Of a DNA stretch of 64,000 nucleotides, positions 47,039 through 55,556 are shown one piece after another. How positions within the stretch are numbered: position 1 is the stretch's first letter; every line of letters starts with the position of its first letter. The translations under genes and the position numbers were made by a program. The notes under the pieces are model-generated. The model was not told the origin of the DNA. It worked only from the letters and a program-made list of their open reading frames with translations, and did not search any database. The DNA comes from Marivita sp. (GTDB lineage: Bacteria > Pseudomonadota > Alphaproteobacteria > Rhodobacterales > Rhodobacteraceae). Location of the stretch: NCBI RefSeq assembly GCF_022763305.1, contig NZ_JALEGT010000120.1:62001-126000 (forward strand). The letters are read 5' to 3'.

Positions 47039-47995
47039 TCAGACCCCTTTGGGCATCACGGCGGTCCAGACCGGGCCGATGATCTTGACCCCGACCGGGA
47101 TCAGGATCACGCCCCAGATCAGACCCAGCACGAAATCGATCCCCGCCGTGACCGCCCATTCGACAAAGCCCTGCCCCGCCCCGACGGCCACCGCGATGCC
47201 GTGGATCGTGTCTTCGGGCAGGTGCCAGCCCATCTGGGCCACCGAATGCACGATGATCGACCCACCGACCCACAGCATTGCGGCGGTGCCCACGATCGTC
47301 AGCCCCTTCAGGAGCCACGGCATGAACTTGACGATCCCGCGTCCCAATGCCCGGGTCACGCCCAGTCGCCCCACCTGGCTGAGCCAGAGGCCGACATCGT
47401 CCATCTTCACGATGACCGCCACCGCGCCATAGACCGCGAGCGTCACCATGATCCCCACCAGCGCCAGCGTGGCGCCCTGCATCCAGATATTGCCCTCTTC
47501 GATCACCGAGAGCGCGATGGTCATGATCTCGGCCGACAGGATGAAATCCGTCTTGATCGCCCCCTTGACCTTCTCTTCCTCGAGATGGGTCGGATCCGCG
47601 ATGCTGTGGCTGCCATCGGGTCCACCCGAGTGATCGTCATGCGGCATGAGCACATGCACGATCTTCTCGGCCCCTTCGAAGCACAGGTAGCTTCCGCCCA
47701 GGATCAGCAAGGGCGGGATCAACCATGGTGCAAAGCTCGACATCAACAACGCGGCCGGAAGCAAAAACACCAGCTTGTTGATGAGCGACCCGCGCGCAAT
47801 GCGCCAGATGATCGGCAATTCGCGGGCGGGTTCGAACCCGTGCAGGTATTTCGGCGTCACCGCCGCATCGTCGATCAGCACACCCGCCGTCTTGGACCCG
47901 GCCTTGGCTGCGGCCGCCCCAATGTCATCGACCGAGGCCGCAGCCACCTTTGCGATGCCCGCCACATCGTCGAGAAGCGCCAACAATCCACTCAT
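47039..47995 (-). CDS. DUF808-family membrane protein (YedI-like)
   Basis: 318 aa. Signature N-terminus SGLLALLDDVAGIAKVAAASVDDIGAAAAKAGSKTAGVLIDDAAVTPKYLHGF, then five or six hydrophobic helices, including LVFLLPAALLMSSFAPWLIPPLLILGGSYLCFEGAEKI and the final FVLGLIWGVILIPVGVKIIGPVW. Acidic/His loop PHDDHSGGPDGSHSIAD. Family function unknown; sometimes called inner membrane protein YedI. Overlaps the DoxX gene upstream by 4 bases (ATGA). Confidence 0.88.
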   Translation of the reverse strand: MSGLLALLDDVAGIAKVAAASVDDIGAAAAKAGSKTAGVLIDDAAVTPKYLHGFEPARELPIIWRIARGSLINKLVFLLPAALLMSSFAPWLIPPLLILGGSYLCFEGAEKIVHVLMPHDDHSGGPDGSHSIADPTHLEEEKVKGAIKTDFILSAEIMTIALSVIEEGNIWMQGATLALVGIMVTLAVYGAVAVIVKMDDVGLWLSQVGRLGVTRALGRGIVKFMPWLLKGLTIVGTAAMLWVGGSIIVHSVAQMGWHLPEDTIHGIAVAVGAGQGFVEWAVTAGIDFVLGLIWGVILIPVGVKIIGPVWTAVMPKGV

Positions 47996-48384
47996 ACCTG
48001 CTGTACCCCATTCTTCTGGCCCAACACATAGCGCCCGGGGCCATGCGCCGCCAGCACAAGGCAGCCCCCGGCAATGGCCCAGTTCTTGACGAAGATGCTC
48101 ATTTGCCACGGATCGTTCGGGATCAGGTGAAACACGCTTGTGACCGCACAATAGGCCGCCAGCATCACTGCAAGGGGGCGTACCGCCCAGCCTGCGAGAA
48201 GCATCAGACCCGCCACCGCGTTGAACCCGAGCGCCGGCCAGACCAGCGCAGTGGGCAGGCCGAACCCCGCCAGCAAGGACATCGCAGGCTCAGGATCAAC
48301 CGCTTTCTGTACCGCCCCTGCCAGGAACAGCGCCGCGATCAGCGCCCGTCCAACCAGAACCGCCAGATCCGCGAGTCCCACCAT
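47992..48384 (-). CDS. DoxX family membrane protein
   Basis: 130 aa, four helices: ADLAVLVGRALIAALFLAGAVQK, TALVWPALGFNAVAGLMLLAGW, PLAVMLAAYCAVTSVFHLI and WAIAGGCLVLAAHGPG. The pattern KNWAIAGGCL-LAxHGPGR and FHxIPNDPWQ is typical of DoxX/SURF4-like proteins, often linked to respiration or redox stress. Translationally coupled to the DUF808 gene. Confidence 0.85.
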   Translation of the reverse strand: MVGLADLAVLVGRALIAALFLAGAVQKAVDPEPAMSLLAGFGLPTALVWPALGFNAVAGLMLLAGWAVRPLAVMLAAYCAVTSVFHLIPNDPWQMSIFVKNWAIAGGCLVLAAHGPGRYVLGQKNGVQQV

Positions 48385-48564
48385 TATTTCCGATTCCGCA
48401 ACATCGGTCCCGTGTTACCGCAAACCGTCGCGACACGTTAGCGCCATCATGCATTCCGCCCACAGGTTTTGCGCTAACATATTGTGAAACCGTGCCTTTT
48501 TTACTTTGCGGCTGCAGCATACCTGCGTATACGACCCCTAACGCACAGCGCAGGAGACATGCCC

Positions 48565-49569
48565 ATGACCGTCACTCTTGGAATCAACGGTTTCGGTCGG
48601 ATCGGCCGCTGCACCCTCGCCCATATCGCCGAAAGCTCGCGCAACGATGTGCAGGTGGTCAAGATCAACGCCACCGGCCCGATCGAGACCAACGCGCACC
48701 TGCTGCGCTATGACAGCGTGCATGGCCGCTTCGGGGGCGAGGTCAAGGTCAAGGGCAACACGATGGATCTGGGCCGTGGCCCGATGGAGGTCTTCTCGAC
48801 CTACAATCCCGAAGAGCTCGACTGGTCGGGCTGCGACGTGGTTCTCGAATGCACCGGCAACTTCAACGATGGCGCCAAGGCGGGCATCCACATGGAGCGC
48901 GGTGCGAAGTCGGTGCTGATCTCGGCCCCGGCCAAGAACGTGCAGAAGACCATCGTCTACGGCGTCAACCATCGCTCGCTGGTCGAAGGCGACACGATGA
49001 TCTCGAACGGGTCCTGCACCACCAACTGCCTGGCACCGCTGGCCAAGGTGCTCGACGAAGCCATCGGCATCGAGTCGGGCATCATGACCACGATCCACTC
49101 CTACACCGGCGACCAGCCGACGCTGGACCGCCGCCATGCGGACCTTTACCGCGCGCGTGCGGCGGCCATGGCGATGATCCCGACCTCGACCGGGGCCGCC
49201 AAGGCGCTGGGGGAAGTGCTGCCGAACCTCAAGGGCAAGCTTGACGGCTCTGCCGTGCGTGTGCCGACACCGAACGTCTCGGCTGTGGACCTCACCTTCT
49301 ACGCTGGCAAGGACGTCACCGTTGCGGATGTGAACGAAGTGGTGCGCGAAGCCGCCGCGACCCATATGGGCACGGTTCTGGCCTATGATCCGGAACCCAA
49401 GGTCTCGATCGACTTCAACCATACAACGCAATCGTCGATCTTTGCGCCCGACCAGACCAAGGTTGTGGGCAAGCGTATGGTGCGCGTGCTCGCGTGGTAT
49501 GACAACGAATGGGGCTTCTCGGCGCGCATGGCCGATGTGGCCGGTGCAATGGGCCGCCTGCTGCACTAA
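48565..49569 (+). CDS. gap: Glyceraldehyde-3-phosphate dehydrogenase, type I (copy 1)
   Basis: 334 aa. NAD(P)-binding [16 protein letters not shown]; catalytic [65 protein letters not shown] is the C-domain signature. The position after the first beta strand reads KINATGPIETNAHL instead of the usual IND, so cofactor preference may differ from copy 2 (53675). ATG at 48565 is preferred; an ATG at 48559 (MPM) is close to the ribosome-binding site. Confidence 0.95.
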   Translation: MTVTLGINGFGRIGRCTLAHIAESSRNDVQVVKINATGPIETNAHLLRYDSVHGRFGGEVKVKGNTMDLGRGPMEVFSTYNPEELDWSGCDVVLECTGNFNDGAKAGIHMERGAKSVLISAPAKNVQKTIVYGVNHRSLVEGDTMISNGSCTTNCLAPLAKVLDEAIGIESGIMTTIHSYTGDQPTLDRRHADLYRARAAAMAMIPTSTGAAKALGEVLPNLKGKLDGSAVRVPTPNVSAVDLTFYAGKDVTVADVNEVVREAAATHMGTVLAYDPEPKVSIDFNHTTQSSIFAPDQTKVVGKRMVRVLAWYDNEWGFSARMADVAGAMGRLLH

Positions 49570-49631
49570 GCTTTTGACAGCGGCCCCTTCGAAGAGCCGC
49601 GAACATAGACCAAGAACGACCAAAATTTCAT

Positions 49632-49671
49632 CCGCCCCTGCGTACTCTGCTGCGTCAGGGGCGGTTTTCTT
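49632..49671 (+). terminator. Rho-independent terminator after gap copy 1
   Basis: CCGCCCCTG and CAGGGGCGG form a 9-bp stem around a 15-base loop followed by TTTTCTT. Confidence 0.75.
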
Positions 49672-49791
49672 GATTTGGCCGGCTCACGGCGTCACCGGAC
49701 ATGCGCGCCGGGGGGACACGTTTTCCTCTTTTTCCTTGGCCTGTTAGGGTCCCCACAAGCCGCAACGGGACTGTCTACGGGAGGCAGCACG

Positions 49792-51051
49792 ATGACGCAG
49801 ATTTTCACGGGCATCTGGGCGCTCCTGATTGGCATCGTGTTCATCATGCTGGGCAATGGCATGCATTTCACGCTGATCGGGCTGCGCGGCGCCATCGAAG
49901 GGTTCTCGGCCAGCGAACTGGCCATTGTCGCATCGGGCTATTTCCTGGGATTCCTGTCCGGGGCCCGACTGACACCGGGGATGATCAAACGGGTGGGTCA
50001 TGTGCGCGTGTTCGCAGCACTTGGCAGTTTCATGTCGGCGGGGCTGATCGCCTTTCCGCTGCTGACCGACCCGATCCTCTGGACGGTCCTGCGGGTTCTG
50101 GTCGGGTTCTGCATGTCCGGCATCTATGTCACCGCCGAAAGCTGGCTGAACGCATCGGCCACCAACGAAACCCGAGGCAAGGTGCTGTCGGCCTACATGA
50201 TCGCGCAGACGCTGGGCATCATCGGCGCGCAGGGGCTTCTCACCTTCGGTGAAGCGGCGACGGCGGGGCTTTTCATCGGGGCCTCCATCCTTGTGTCGAT
50301 CTCGTTCGGTCCGATTCTGCTGTCCGTGACGCCGACACCGGCCGCCGATGTCACGCGACCGATGCCGTTGCGCGAACTGTTCCGGGGATCACCGCTCGGG
50401 ACGGTGGGGATATTCCTGCTCGGCACGATCTATGCCACGCAATCCGGGATGGGCGCGGTCTACGGCACGCAGGTCGGGATGAGCGCCAACGAGATCTCGC
50501 TCTTCATCGCGATGCTGTTCGGCGGAGCGCTGCTCTTGCAGTTCCCCATCGGCTGGCTTTCGGACCGGATGGACCGGCGGAAGGTCATCCTGGGCTGTTC
50601 GGTGCTCGGCGCGGCCTTCTGCCTGCTGGGCTGGATTAACGGGGCCAGCGTCATCCTGCTGATGGGCGCGGCCTTCCTGACCGGAGGCGTCACCACGCCG
50701 CTTTACGCCCTGATCCTTGCCTACACGAACGATGCGCTGGCGACCGAGGACATGCCGGCCGCATCCGGCGGGCTTGTCCTGACATTCGGCATCGGCGCGA
50801 TCCTCGGCCCGCTGGCCGCCGGGGCCGCGATGGAGCGGTTCGGACCGCAGACCTTCTGGCTTGTGCTGGGAGTGACCTTCGTGAGCATCGCGCTCTATTC
50901 CGCCTACCGCATGACCCAGCGCCCGGCCGCGCCCGCCAGCGAGACCGACAGTTATCTTGGGGTGCTGCCGACCGCCTCGCCCGTTGCCGTCGAAGCCGCC
51001 GGGGCCTGGGCCATGGAACAGGGCGAACTCGAACGGGACGCCGAGGCCTGA
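49792..51051 (+). CDS. MFS transporter
   Basis: 419 aa, twelve transmembrane helices. Hydrophobic segments start with IWALLIGIVFIMLGNGMHFTLIGL; the loop 2-3 GARLTPGMIKRVGHVR and the loop 8-9 GWLSDRMDRRKVILG are the MFS motif A positions. VLRVLVGFCMSGIYVTAESWLNASATNETRGKVLSAYM is typical of the YcaD/UMF-like MFS subfamily. Substrate unknown. GGGAGG 8 bases before the ATG at 49792. Confidence 0.92.
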   Translation: MTQIFTGIWALLIGIVFIMLGNGMHFTLIGLRGAIEGFSASELAIVASGYFLGFLSGARLTPGMIKRVGHVRVFAALGSFMSAGLIAFPLLTDPILWTVLRVLVGFCMSGIYVTAESWLNASATNETRGKVLSAYMIAQTLGIIGAQGLLTFGEAATAGLFIGASILVSISFGPILLSVTPTPAADVTRPMPLRELFRGSPLGTVGIFLLGTIYATQSGMGAVYGTQVGMSANEISLFIAMLFGGALLLQFPIGWLSDRMDRRKVILGCSVLGAAFCLLGWINGASVILLMGAAFLTGGVTTPLYALILAYTNDALATEDMPAASGGLVLTFGIGAILGPLAAGAAMERFGPQTFWLVLGVTFVSIALYSAYRMTQRPAAPASETDSYLGVLPTASPVAVEAAGAWAMEQGELERDAEA

Positions 51052-51204
51052 CCCGGCTGGATCGGCGAATTCTGGCTCTAAACTTTGGTTGCAGACGCCC
51101 GGTTCCAGACCCCGGACCAATATTCGAAGACGATCCGGGATGTCATCTGACGGTCATCGACGCCGCATATCGCAGCGCCGGATTACCCTCAAAGGAGACA
51201 TCCC

Positions 51205-51456
51205 ATGACCCGCATCATCGCACTTGCCCTCGCCCTCGCCCTGCCCGTTTCCGCCTATGCCTCGAGCAGCGACGGCGCCATGACCGCCGAGCGCAAGACC
51301 GAGATCACCAACAAGCTGACCGCTGACGGGTACGAGGTGCGCAAGATCGACGTCGAGGACGGCATGATCGAAGCCTATGTGCTCAAGGACGGCCAGCGCA
51401 TCGAACTCTACCTCGATGCCGCGCTGAATGTCGTGCGCACCAAGGTCGACGATTGA
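51205..51456 (+). CDS. Periplasmic PepSY-domain protein
   Basis: 83 aa. Signal peptide TRIIALALALALPVSAYA cut near residue 20, then a PepSY module: KTEITNKLTADGYEVRKIDVEDGMIEAYVLKDGQRIELYLDAALNVVRTKVDD. PepSY proteins of this kind are often encoded next to cytochrome b561 genes, as here (next gene 50 bases on). It may be a periplasmic modulator. GGAG lies 10 bases before the ATG. Confidence 0.85.
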   Translation: MTRIIALALALALPVSAYASSSDGAMTAERKTEITNKLTADGYEVRKIDVEDGMIEAYVLKDGQRIELYLDAALNVVRTKVDD

Positions 51457-51505
51457 TCCCAGCCGGTCCGCGCCCAAGGCGCGGACCGCCATCCCGGAGC
51501 CAGAC

Positions 51506-52045
51506 ATGACATCCTACAAAATCTGGGACCCGTTTGTCCGGGTCTTTCACTGGGCGCTTGTGGCGGGGTTTGCCGCCAACGCCCTGTTCGACGACCCCGA
51601 AAGCACGCTGCACGAGTGGCTGGGCTATGTTCTGGTGGGCTTGATCGCGGCGCGGCTGGTCTGGGGCGTGATCGGATCGCGCTATGCGCGCTTTGCCTCG
51701 TTCTGGCCCACCCTGTCCAAGATCACCGCACAGATGTCGGACATGGCCACCGGCCGCAAGCGCCTGCACCTGGGCCACACGCCGCTTGGCGCCCTGATGA
51801 TCTTCAATCTTCTCGGCGCGGTGCTGCTCATTGGCGTGACCGGGTACATGATGACAACGGACGCGTATTGGGGAGTGGACTGGGTTGAAAACCTGCACGA
51901 GGCGCTGGTAACCTGGGCCGAAATTTCCATCGTGCTGCATGTGCTTGCGGTGATCTGGGAAAGCCGTCGCACCGGCGTCAACCTGCCCCGCGCCATGATC
52001 ACCGGTGTCAAGACCGTGCCGGACGGAGCCAAGACAGACCCGTGA
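51506..52045 (+). CDS. Cytochrome b561 family protein
   Basis: 179 aa, four helices with heme-ligand His: VFHWALVAGF, LHEWLGYVLVGLIAARLVWG, HLGHTPLGALMIFNLLGAVLLIGVTGYMM and ENLHEALVTWAEISIVLHVLAVIW. This is the Ni/Fe-hydrogenase cytochrome b/b561 pattern: electron transfer between quinol and a periplasmic partner. Sits between the PepSY and LuxR genes; its TGA overlaps the GTG of the latter. Confidence 0.9.
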   Translation: MTSYKIWDPFVRVFHWALVAGFAANALFDDPESTLHEWLGYVLVGLIAARLVWGVIGSRYARFASFWPTLSKITAQMSDMATGRKRLHLGHTPLGALMIFNLLGAVLLIGVTGYMMTTDAYWGVDWVENLHEALVTWAEISIVLHVLAVIWESRRTGVNLPRAMITGVKTVPDGAKTDP

Positions 52046-52560
52046 CCCTGAATTCCACAACACGACCCGTATCGCTTCTGGTCCTGATCGTCGCACAAAT
52101 CCTTTGTGCGGCGTTCTTCCTCTGGGACGTGGCCGCCGATGGCTCGGAACTTGGCTTTCCGGCCATGTTATCGAGCCATTTCGTGATCGAGCTGCTGGCC
52201 GTGCTCGGCCTCATTGCCGCCGTGGTGTTCGAGAGCCGCTATCTGACCGCCCTGCTGCGCCGCAAGGCCCACCTGGAAGAGCAGCTGGGCCTTGCCGCCG
52301 GTGCGTTCCACGACATCGTCGAAGCCCGCTTCGACACATGGTCGCTTACCCCGTCCGAACGGGATGTGGCGCATTTCACGCTCAAGGGCTTCGGCATCGC
52401 CGAAATCGCGCAGATGCGCGGATCGGCCGAAGGCACCGTCAAGGCGCATCTGAACGGCATCTATCGCAAGGCGGGCGTCACCGGGCGCGGTGCGTTCGTG
52501 GGATTGTTCATCGAGGACCTGATGTCCATTCCGCATCCGCCCGACCAGTTGGCGACGTGA
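52042..52560 (+). CDS. Membrane-anchored LuxR-type regulator
   Basis: 172 aa. Two N-terminal transmembrane helices (VSLLVLIVAQILCAAFFLW and FVIELLAVLGLIAAVVFES) then a coiled stretch and a GerE/LuxR helix-turn-helix (LTPSERDVAHFTLKGFGIAEIAQMRGSAEGTVKAHLNGIYRKAGVTGRGAFVGLF). No receiver domain. GTG start overlaps the b561 stop (GTGA). The membrane anchor and coupling suggest that it senses the state of the b561/PepSY system. Confidence 0.88.
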   Translation: MTLNSTTRPVSLLVLIVAQILCAAFFLWDVAADGSELGFPAMLSSHFVIELLAVLGLIAAVVFESRYLTALLRRKAHLEEQLGLAAGAFHDIVEARFDTWSLTPSERDVAHFTLKGFGIAEIAQMRGSAEGTVKAHLNGIYRKAGVTGRGAFVGLFIEDLMSIPHPPDQLAT

Positions 52561-52605
52561 CAAGCCCCGGCCGCTCTGGCATTCTGCGCCCACGAGCAGG
52601 GGGAC

Positions 52606-52758
52606 ATGACCGGAATGACCAACACACTTGCCATCGGGTTGGGGCTGTTGATCCTTGGCGGATTGGCGGTCGACGCCTTTCTGACCGGCGGTGACGGGTT
52701 CATGTTCCTTGCCGCCAAGGGTGTTGAGTTTCTCGACTGGATTGCCTTCTGGCGCTGA
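52606..52758 (+). CDS. Small membrane protein
   Basis: 50 aa, MTGMTNTLAIGLGLLILGGL start: one hydrophobic helix (TLAIGLGLLILGGLAVDAFL), a Gly-Asp turn and an amphipathic tail FMFLAAKGVEFLDWIAFWR. Similar proteins in Rhodobacteraceae are sometimes mislabelled as GAPDH because they lie near gap genes; the second gap is about 0.9 kb away here. An in-frame ATG at 52615 is an alternative start. Convergent with the RIP-like gene, 10 bases apart. Confidence 0.65.
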   Translation: MTGMTNTLAIGLGLLILGGLAVDAFLTGGDGFMFLAAKGVEFLDWIAFWR

Positions 52759-52768
52759 TGGCGGCGGG

Positions 52769-53404
52769 CTAGCGCAGGTCCGCGAGGGATTTGGGCCGAA
52801 GGCTTGCCTGCGTCTGTGAGAACGGCAGGTTCATGTTGCCGCCCTGTTTGTGCACGACCAGCCGGAAGTGATAGTTGTAATTGTGCATGTTGGCTTCGGA
52901 CACGGGCTGGAAATACGGAGCGCTGCCCTGCGTCCATTTCACGATGTTGTCCCATTCGTTGATGTAGAAAAGCGCCGCGGAATAGTCGAGCACGCGCGCC
53001 CCGTCGCCTTCGTCGATCAGTGTCGAGACATGCCGCGCAAAGGGCTCGAACCGCGCCGCTTCGCAGGTGATGAAGATCAGCGCCCGCAGAGACTGCCAGT
53101 CATGGGCGGTTCGGGGCAGACCCGTCAGGCTCAGCGCCGCGTGGAGATGCGCAAGGCTGACCGTGCGCATTGGCGGCATGCCCGAATAATTCTCCATCCC
53201 TCCTGACAGCACATCCGCATCGATCTTCGTCAGGTAGTAGGGATGCTTTCCTTCGATCTCGATTGTCACCGATTTCGGCTTGGTCTTGACGGTGCCCGTC
53301 AGCGTGACGTCGAACCTGTCGCGTGATCCCTGGGTAAAGGTCGCCCGCAGATGATCGATCATGGCCAGATACTGACCTCCGAGAATATCAAAGCTTTGTG
53401 CCAT
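52769..53404 (-). CDS. Ribosome-inactivating-protein (RIP)-like N-glycosylase homologue
   Basis: 211 aa. The chain can be laid along a RIP (ricin A/Shiga A) domain: FDILGGQYLAMIDHLRATF (N-terminal strand and helix), SVTIEIEGKHPYYLTKIDA (central strands), NYSGMPPMRTVSLAHLHAAL (second Tyr region, Y73), RALIFITCEAARFEPFARHV and INEWDNIVKWTQGSAPYF. CEAARF matches the catalytic SEAARF, giving E115 and R118; W151 matches the conserved Trp after it. The family removes one adenine from the 28S/23S sarcin-ricin loop. No signal peptide is seen, unlike Shiga toxin. An ATG at 53440 is an alternative start. No antitoxin-like gene touches it. Homology is judged by eye. Confidence 0.7.
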   Translation of the reverse strand: MAQSFDILGGQYLAMIDHLRATFTQGSRDRFDVTLTGTVKTKPKSVTIEIEGKHPYYLTKIDADVLSGGMENYSGMPPMRTVSLAHLHAALSLTGLPRTAHDWQSLRALIFITCEAARFEPFARHVSTLIDEGDGARVLDYSAALFYINEWDNIVKWTQGSAPYFQPVSEANMHNYNYHFRLVVHKQGGNMNLPFSQTQASLRPKSLADLR

Positions 53405-53674
53405 GGCAGGACCTGTGAATTGCAGAAAATGAAAAGGCATTGGTTCCGGCGCGAAACCCGCTGAACCGTGTCTTGTGAAATATGCGTCAGGCTAGCGCCC
53501 GGAGCGGCGTTCTGTCAATTTTCACACGCCTCAACCCACCGCCCGACGGGGCAGCAGCATGGTCCGAGCGCACTTGGGCGAAGGGCGTCCACCTTGACAG
53601 ATCTCGGCGCTTCTGTTTGTTAGCGGTAACGGAACCCGGCAGAACCTTCTGTCCGAACCAGTGAGGGCATCCAC

Positions 53675-54676
53675 ATGAGCACCAAAGTCGCCATCAACGG
53701 ATTTGGCCGCATCGGCCGCAACATCCTGCGCGCGATCATCGAATCCGGCCGCACGGATATCGAGGTCATCGCGATCAACGACCTCGGCCCGGTCGAGACC
53801 AATGCACATCTTCTGCAGTATGACAGCGTACACGGGCGGTTCCCGGTCGAGGTCACAACCGGAGAGGATTTCATCGACGTAGGCCGTGGTCCGATCAAGG
53901 TGACGGCGATCCGCAACCCTGCCGACCTGCCCTGGTCGGACGTGGACGTGGTGCTGGAATGCACCGGGATCTTCACCAGCAAAGAAGCCTGTCAGGCGCA
54001 TCTCGAAAACGGCGCGAGCCGCGTTCTGATCTCGGCACCCGGTAAGGATGCGGACAAGACGATCGTCTATGGCGTCAACCATGACAGCCTGACGGCCGAC
54101 GATCTGGTCGTCTCCAACGCTTCTTGCACGACGAACTGCCTGTCACCGGTGGCCTATGTGCTCAACAAGACCATCGGGATCGAGCGCGGCTTCATGACGA
54201 CGATCCACAGCTACACCGGCGACCAGCCGACGCTGGACACGATGCACAAGGATCTCTACCGCGCCCGCGCTGCGGCGCTGAGCATGATCCCCACCTCCAC
54301 TGGGGCCGCCAAGGCCGTAGGGCTGGTGCTGCCAGAGCTCAATGGCAAGCTCGATGGCGTGGCGATCCGCGTACCAACGCCGAACGTGTCGGTGGTGGAC
54401 CTCACCTTCACCGCATCGCGCGCCACGACGGTCGAGGAAATCAACGACGCGATCCGCACGGCCGCGAATGGTCCGCTCAAGGGCATTCTCGGCTACACCG
54501 ACAAGCCGCTCGTGTCCTCGGATTTCAACCATGACCCGCATTCGTCGATTTTCCACACCGATCAGACCAAGGTCATGGACGGCACCATGGTGCGCATCCT
54601 GAGCTGGTATGACAACGAATGGGGCTTCTCGAACCGCATGGCGGACACCGCCGTGGCGATGGGCAAGCTGATCTGA
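53675..54676 (+). CDS. gap: Glyceraldehyde-3-phosphate dehydrogenase, type I (copy 2)
   Basis: 333 aa. [20 protein letters not shown], catalytic [65 protein letters not shown]. The first Rossmann strand ends in IAINDLG, the NAD-type Asp, in contrast to KINATG in copy 1 (48565). The two are about 5 kb apart and may serve opposite directions or cofactors. Confidence 0.95.
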   Translation: MSTKVAINGFGRIGRNILRAIIESGRTDIEVIAINDLGPVETNAHLLQYDSVHGRFPVEVTTGEDFIDVGRGPIKVTAIRNPADLPWSDVDVVLECTGIFTSKEACQAHLENGASRVLISAPGKDADKTIVYGVNHDSLTADDLVVSNASCTTNCLSPVAYVLNKTIGIERGFMTTIHSYTGDQPTLDTMHKDLYRARAAALSMIPTSTGAAKAVGLVLPELNGKLDGVAIRVPTPNVSVVDLTFTASRATTVEEINDAIRTAANGPLKGILGYTDKPLVSSDFNHDPHSSIFHTDQTKVMDGTMVRILSWYDNEWGFSNRMADTAVAMGKLI

Positions 54677-54681
54677 TCGTT

Positions 54682-54735
54682 TTTTTACCGAACGGTAAAA
54701 CGGAAAGGCCGGGTGCAATCGCCCGGCCTTTTGCT
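54682..54735 (+). terminator. Terminator after gap copy 2
   Basis: AAAGGCCGGG/CCCGGCCTTTT with an 8-base loop (54704-54732) preceded by TTTTACCG/CGGTAAAA (about 54684-54700). The strong second hairpin has a T-tract. Confidence 0.85.
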
Positions 54736-54748
54736 TGGGTTGCTATGT

Positions 54749-55048
54749 CTAAAGACCCCACAGAATCCTGTACAAACCATCCATGACCTGTTGTCCCTCG
54801 TCTGCTGACAGCCGGTAGACCACGGGCGCGCGGCGGAGTCGTGCGGCCTCGACGGTCACCGGCATATGTGCCCGGATGCGATACGCGGTGGAATTGACCT
54901 CAATGTCGACGGTCACCCCCCGCAGCGACGGCAGCGCATCCTTGGGCAAGACGGGCACCACAACCGTCGATCCAAGAGCCAGCAGGTGGTCCGCCTGCAC
55001 AATCACAAACAAGTCGCCGCCGACGGAGACGACGTCAAACTTCGTCAT
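54749..55048 (-). CDS. CcdB-type toxin
   Basis: 99 aa. KFDVVSVGGDLFVIVQADHLLALGSTVVVPVLPKDALP matches the first strands of CcdB (xxYDV...LDVQxDLL...RVVVPL); the C-terminus has VMDGLYRILWGL, the GyrA-contacting tail Trp-Gly-Ile in CcdB (here WGL). CcdB poisons DNA gyrase. Its start overlaps the antitoxin end by 14 bases. I treat it as toxin of a type II pair. Confidence 0.8.
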   Translation of the reverse strand: MTKFDVVSVGGDLFVIVQADHLLALGSTVVVPVLPKDALPSLRGVTVDIEVNSTAYRIRAHMPVTVEAARLRRAPVVYRLSADEGQQVMDGLYRILWGL

Positions 55049-55298
55049 CGAATTTCGGATGATGCAGCGCGAGATGGGACCCCGGGATGCCACCTTTCCG
55101 GATCGCGTTCGCCTCGGTGGCGATGGCGTCCTTTTCTTCTTCAAGCCAAGCCCGCGCCCGGCTTTCAGGTGATCCGGCGGCCATGTCGTTGTCGATCAGG
55201 TCCTTGAGGTATTCCGTTACGCTTTTACCCTTGCTCGCGGCCCAGGCGTTCAGACGCTTTTTCTCGTCGGCATCCATTCGGATCGTCAGATTGCCCAT
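55035..55298 (-). CDS. Antitoxin with ribbon-helix-helix N-terminus
   Basis: 87 aa. NLTIRMDADEKKRLNAWAASKGKSVTEYLKDLID is a ribbon-helix-helix DNA-binding domain; the rest is a charged, probably disordered toxin-binding tail (ARAWLEEEKDAIATEANAIRKGGIPG). ATG at 55298 has GGAGG 6 bases upstream, whereas an ATG at 55304 abuts the ribosome-binding site. First gene of the pair, antitoxin before toxin, as usual for CcdAB. Probably autoregulates through an operator in 55299-55400. Confidence 0.8.
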   Translation of the reverse strand: MGNLTIRMDADEKKRLNAWAASKGKSVTEYLKDLIDNDMAAGSPESRARAWLEEEKDAIATEANAIRKGGIPGSHLALHHPKFDDEV

Positions 55299-55556
55299 GG
55301 TCATCCTCCGGTGATCGGCGCACGGACACTACTGCATTTCTGTCAGTGCGCATAGCCCTGCCCTCGCAGCGCAACCGCCTTGGTGAGACGACCTGAACCG
55401 ACAGGCAAGGATTTGGGCTGACCCTTGCACAGGATGCAACGCGGGCTTTCCCCTCTGTCAGTTGTTCTGCGGCGCAGCATGGCTATGTTCTGTCACGTAG
55501 CTGGTAGCGCAAACGGACTTCCGGCACAGGACCATAGAGCAAGGAAAGGACGTATC

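Noticed and set aside
53441-53674. A gene between the RIP-like gene and gap copy 2, for example an immunity protein
   Set aside because: No frame with a start, ribosome-binding site and protein-like composition is visible; the gap most likely holds the two divergent promoters.
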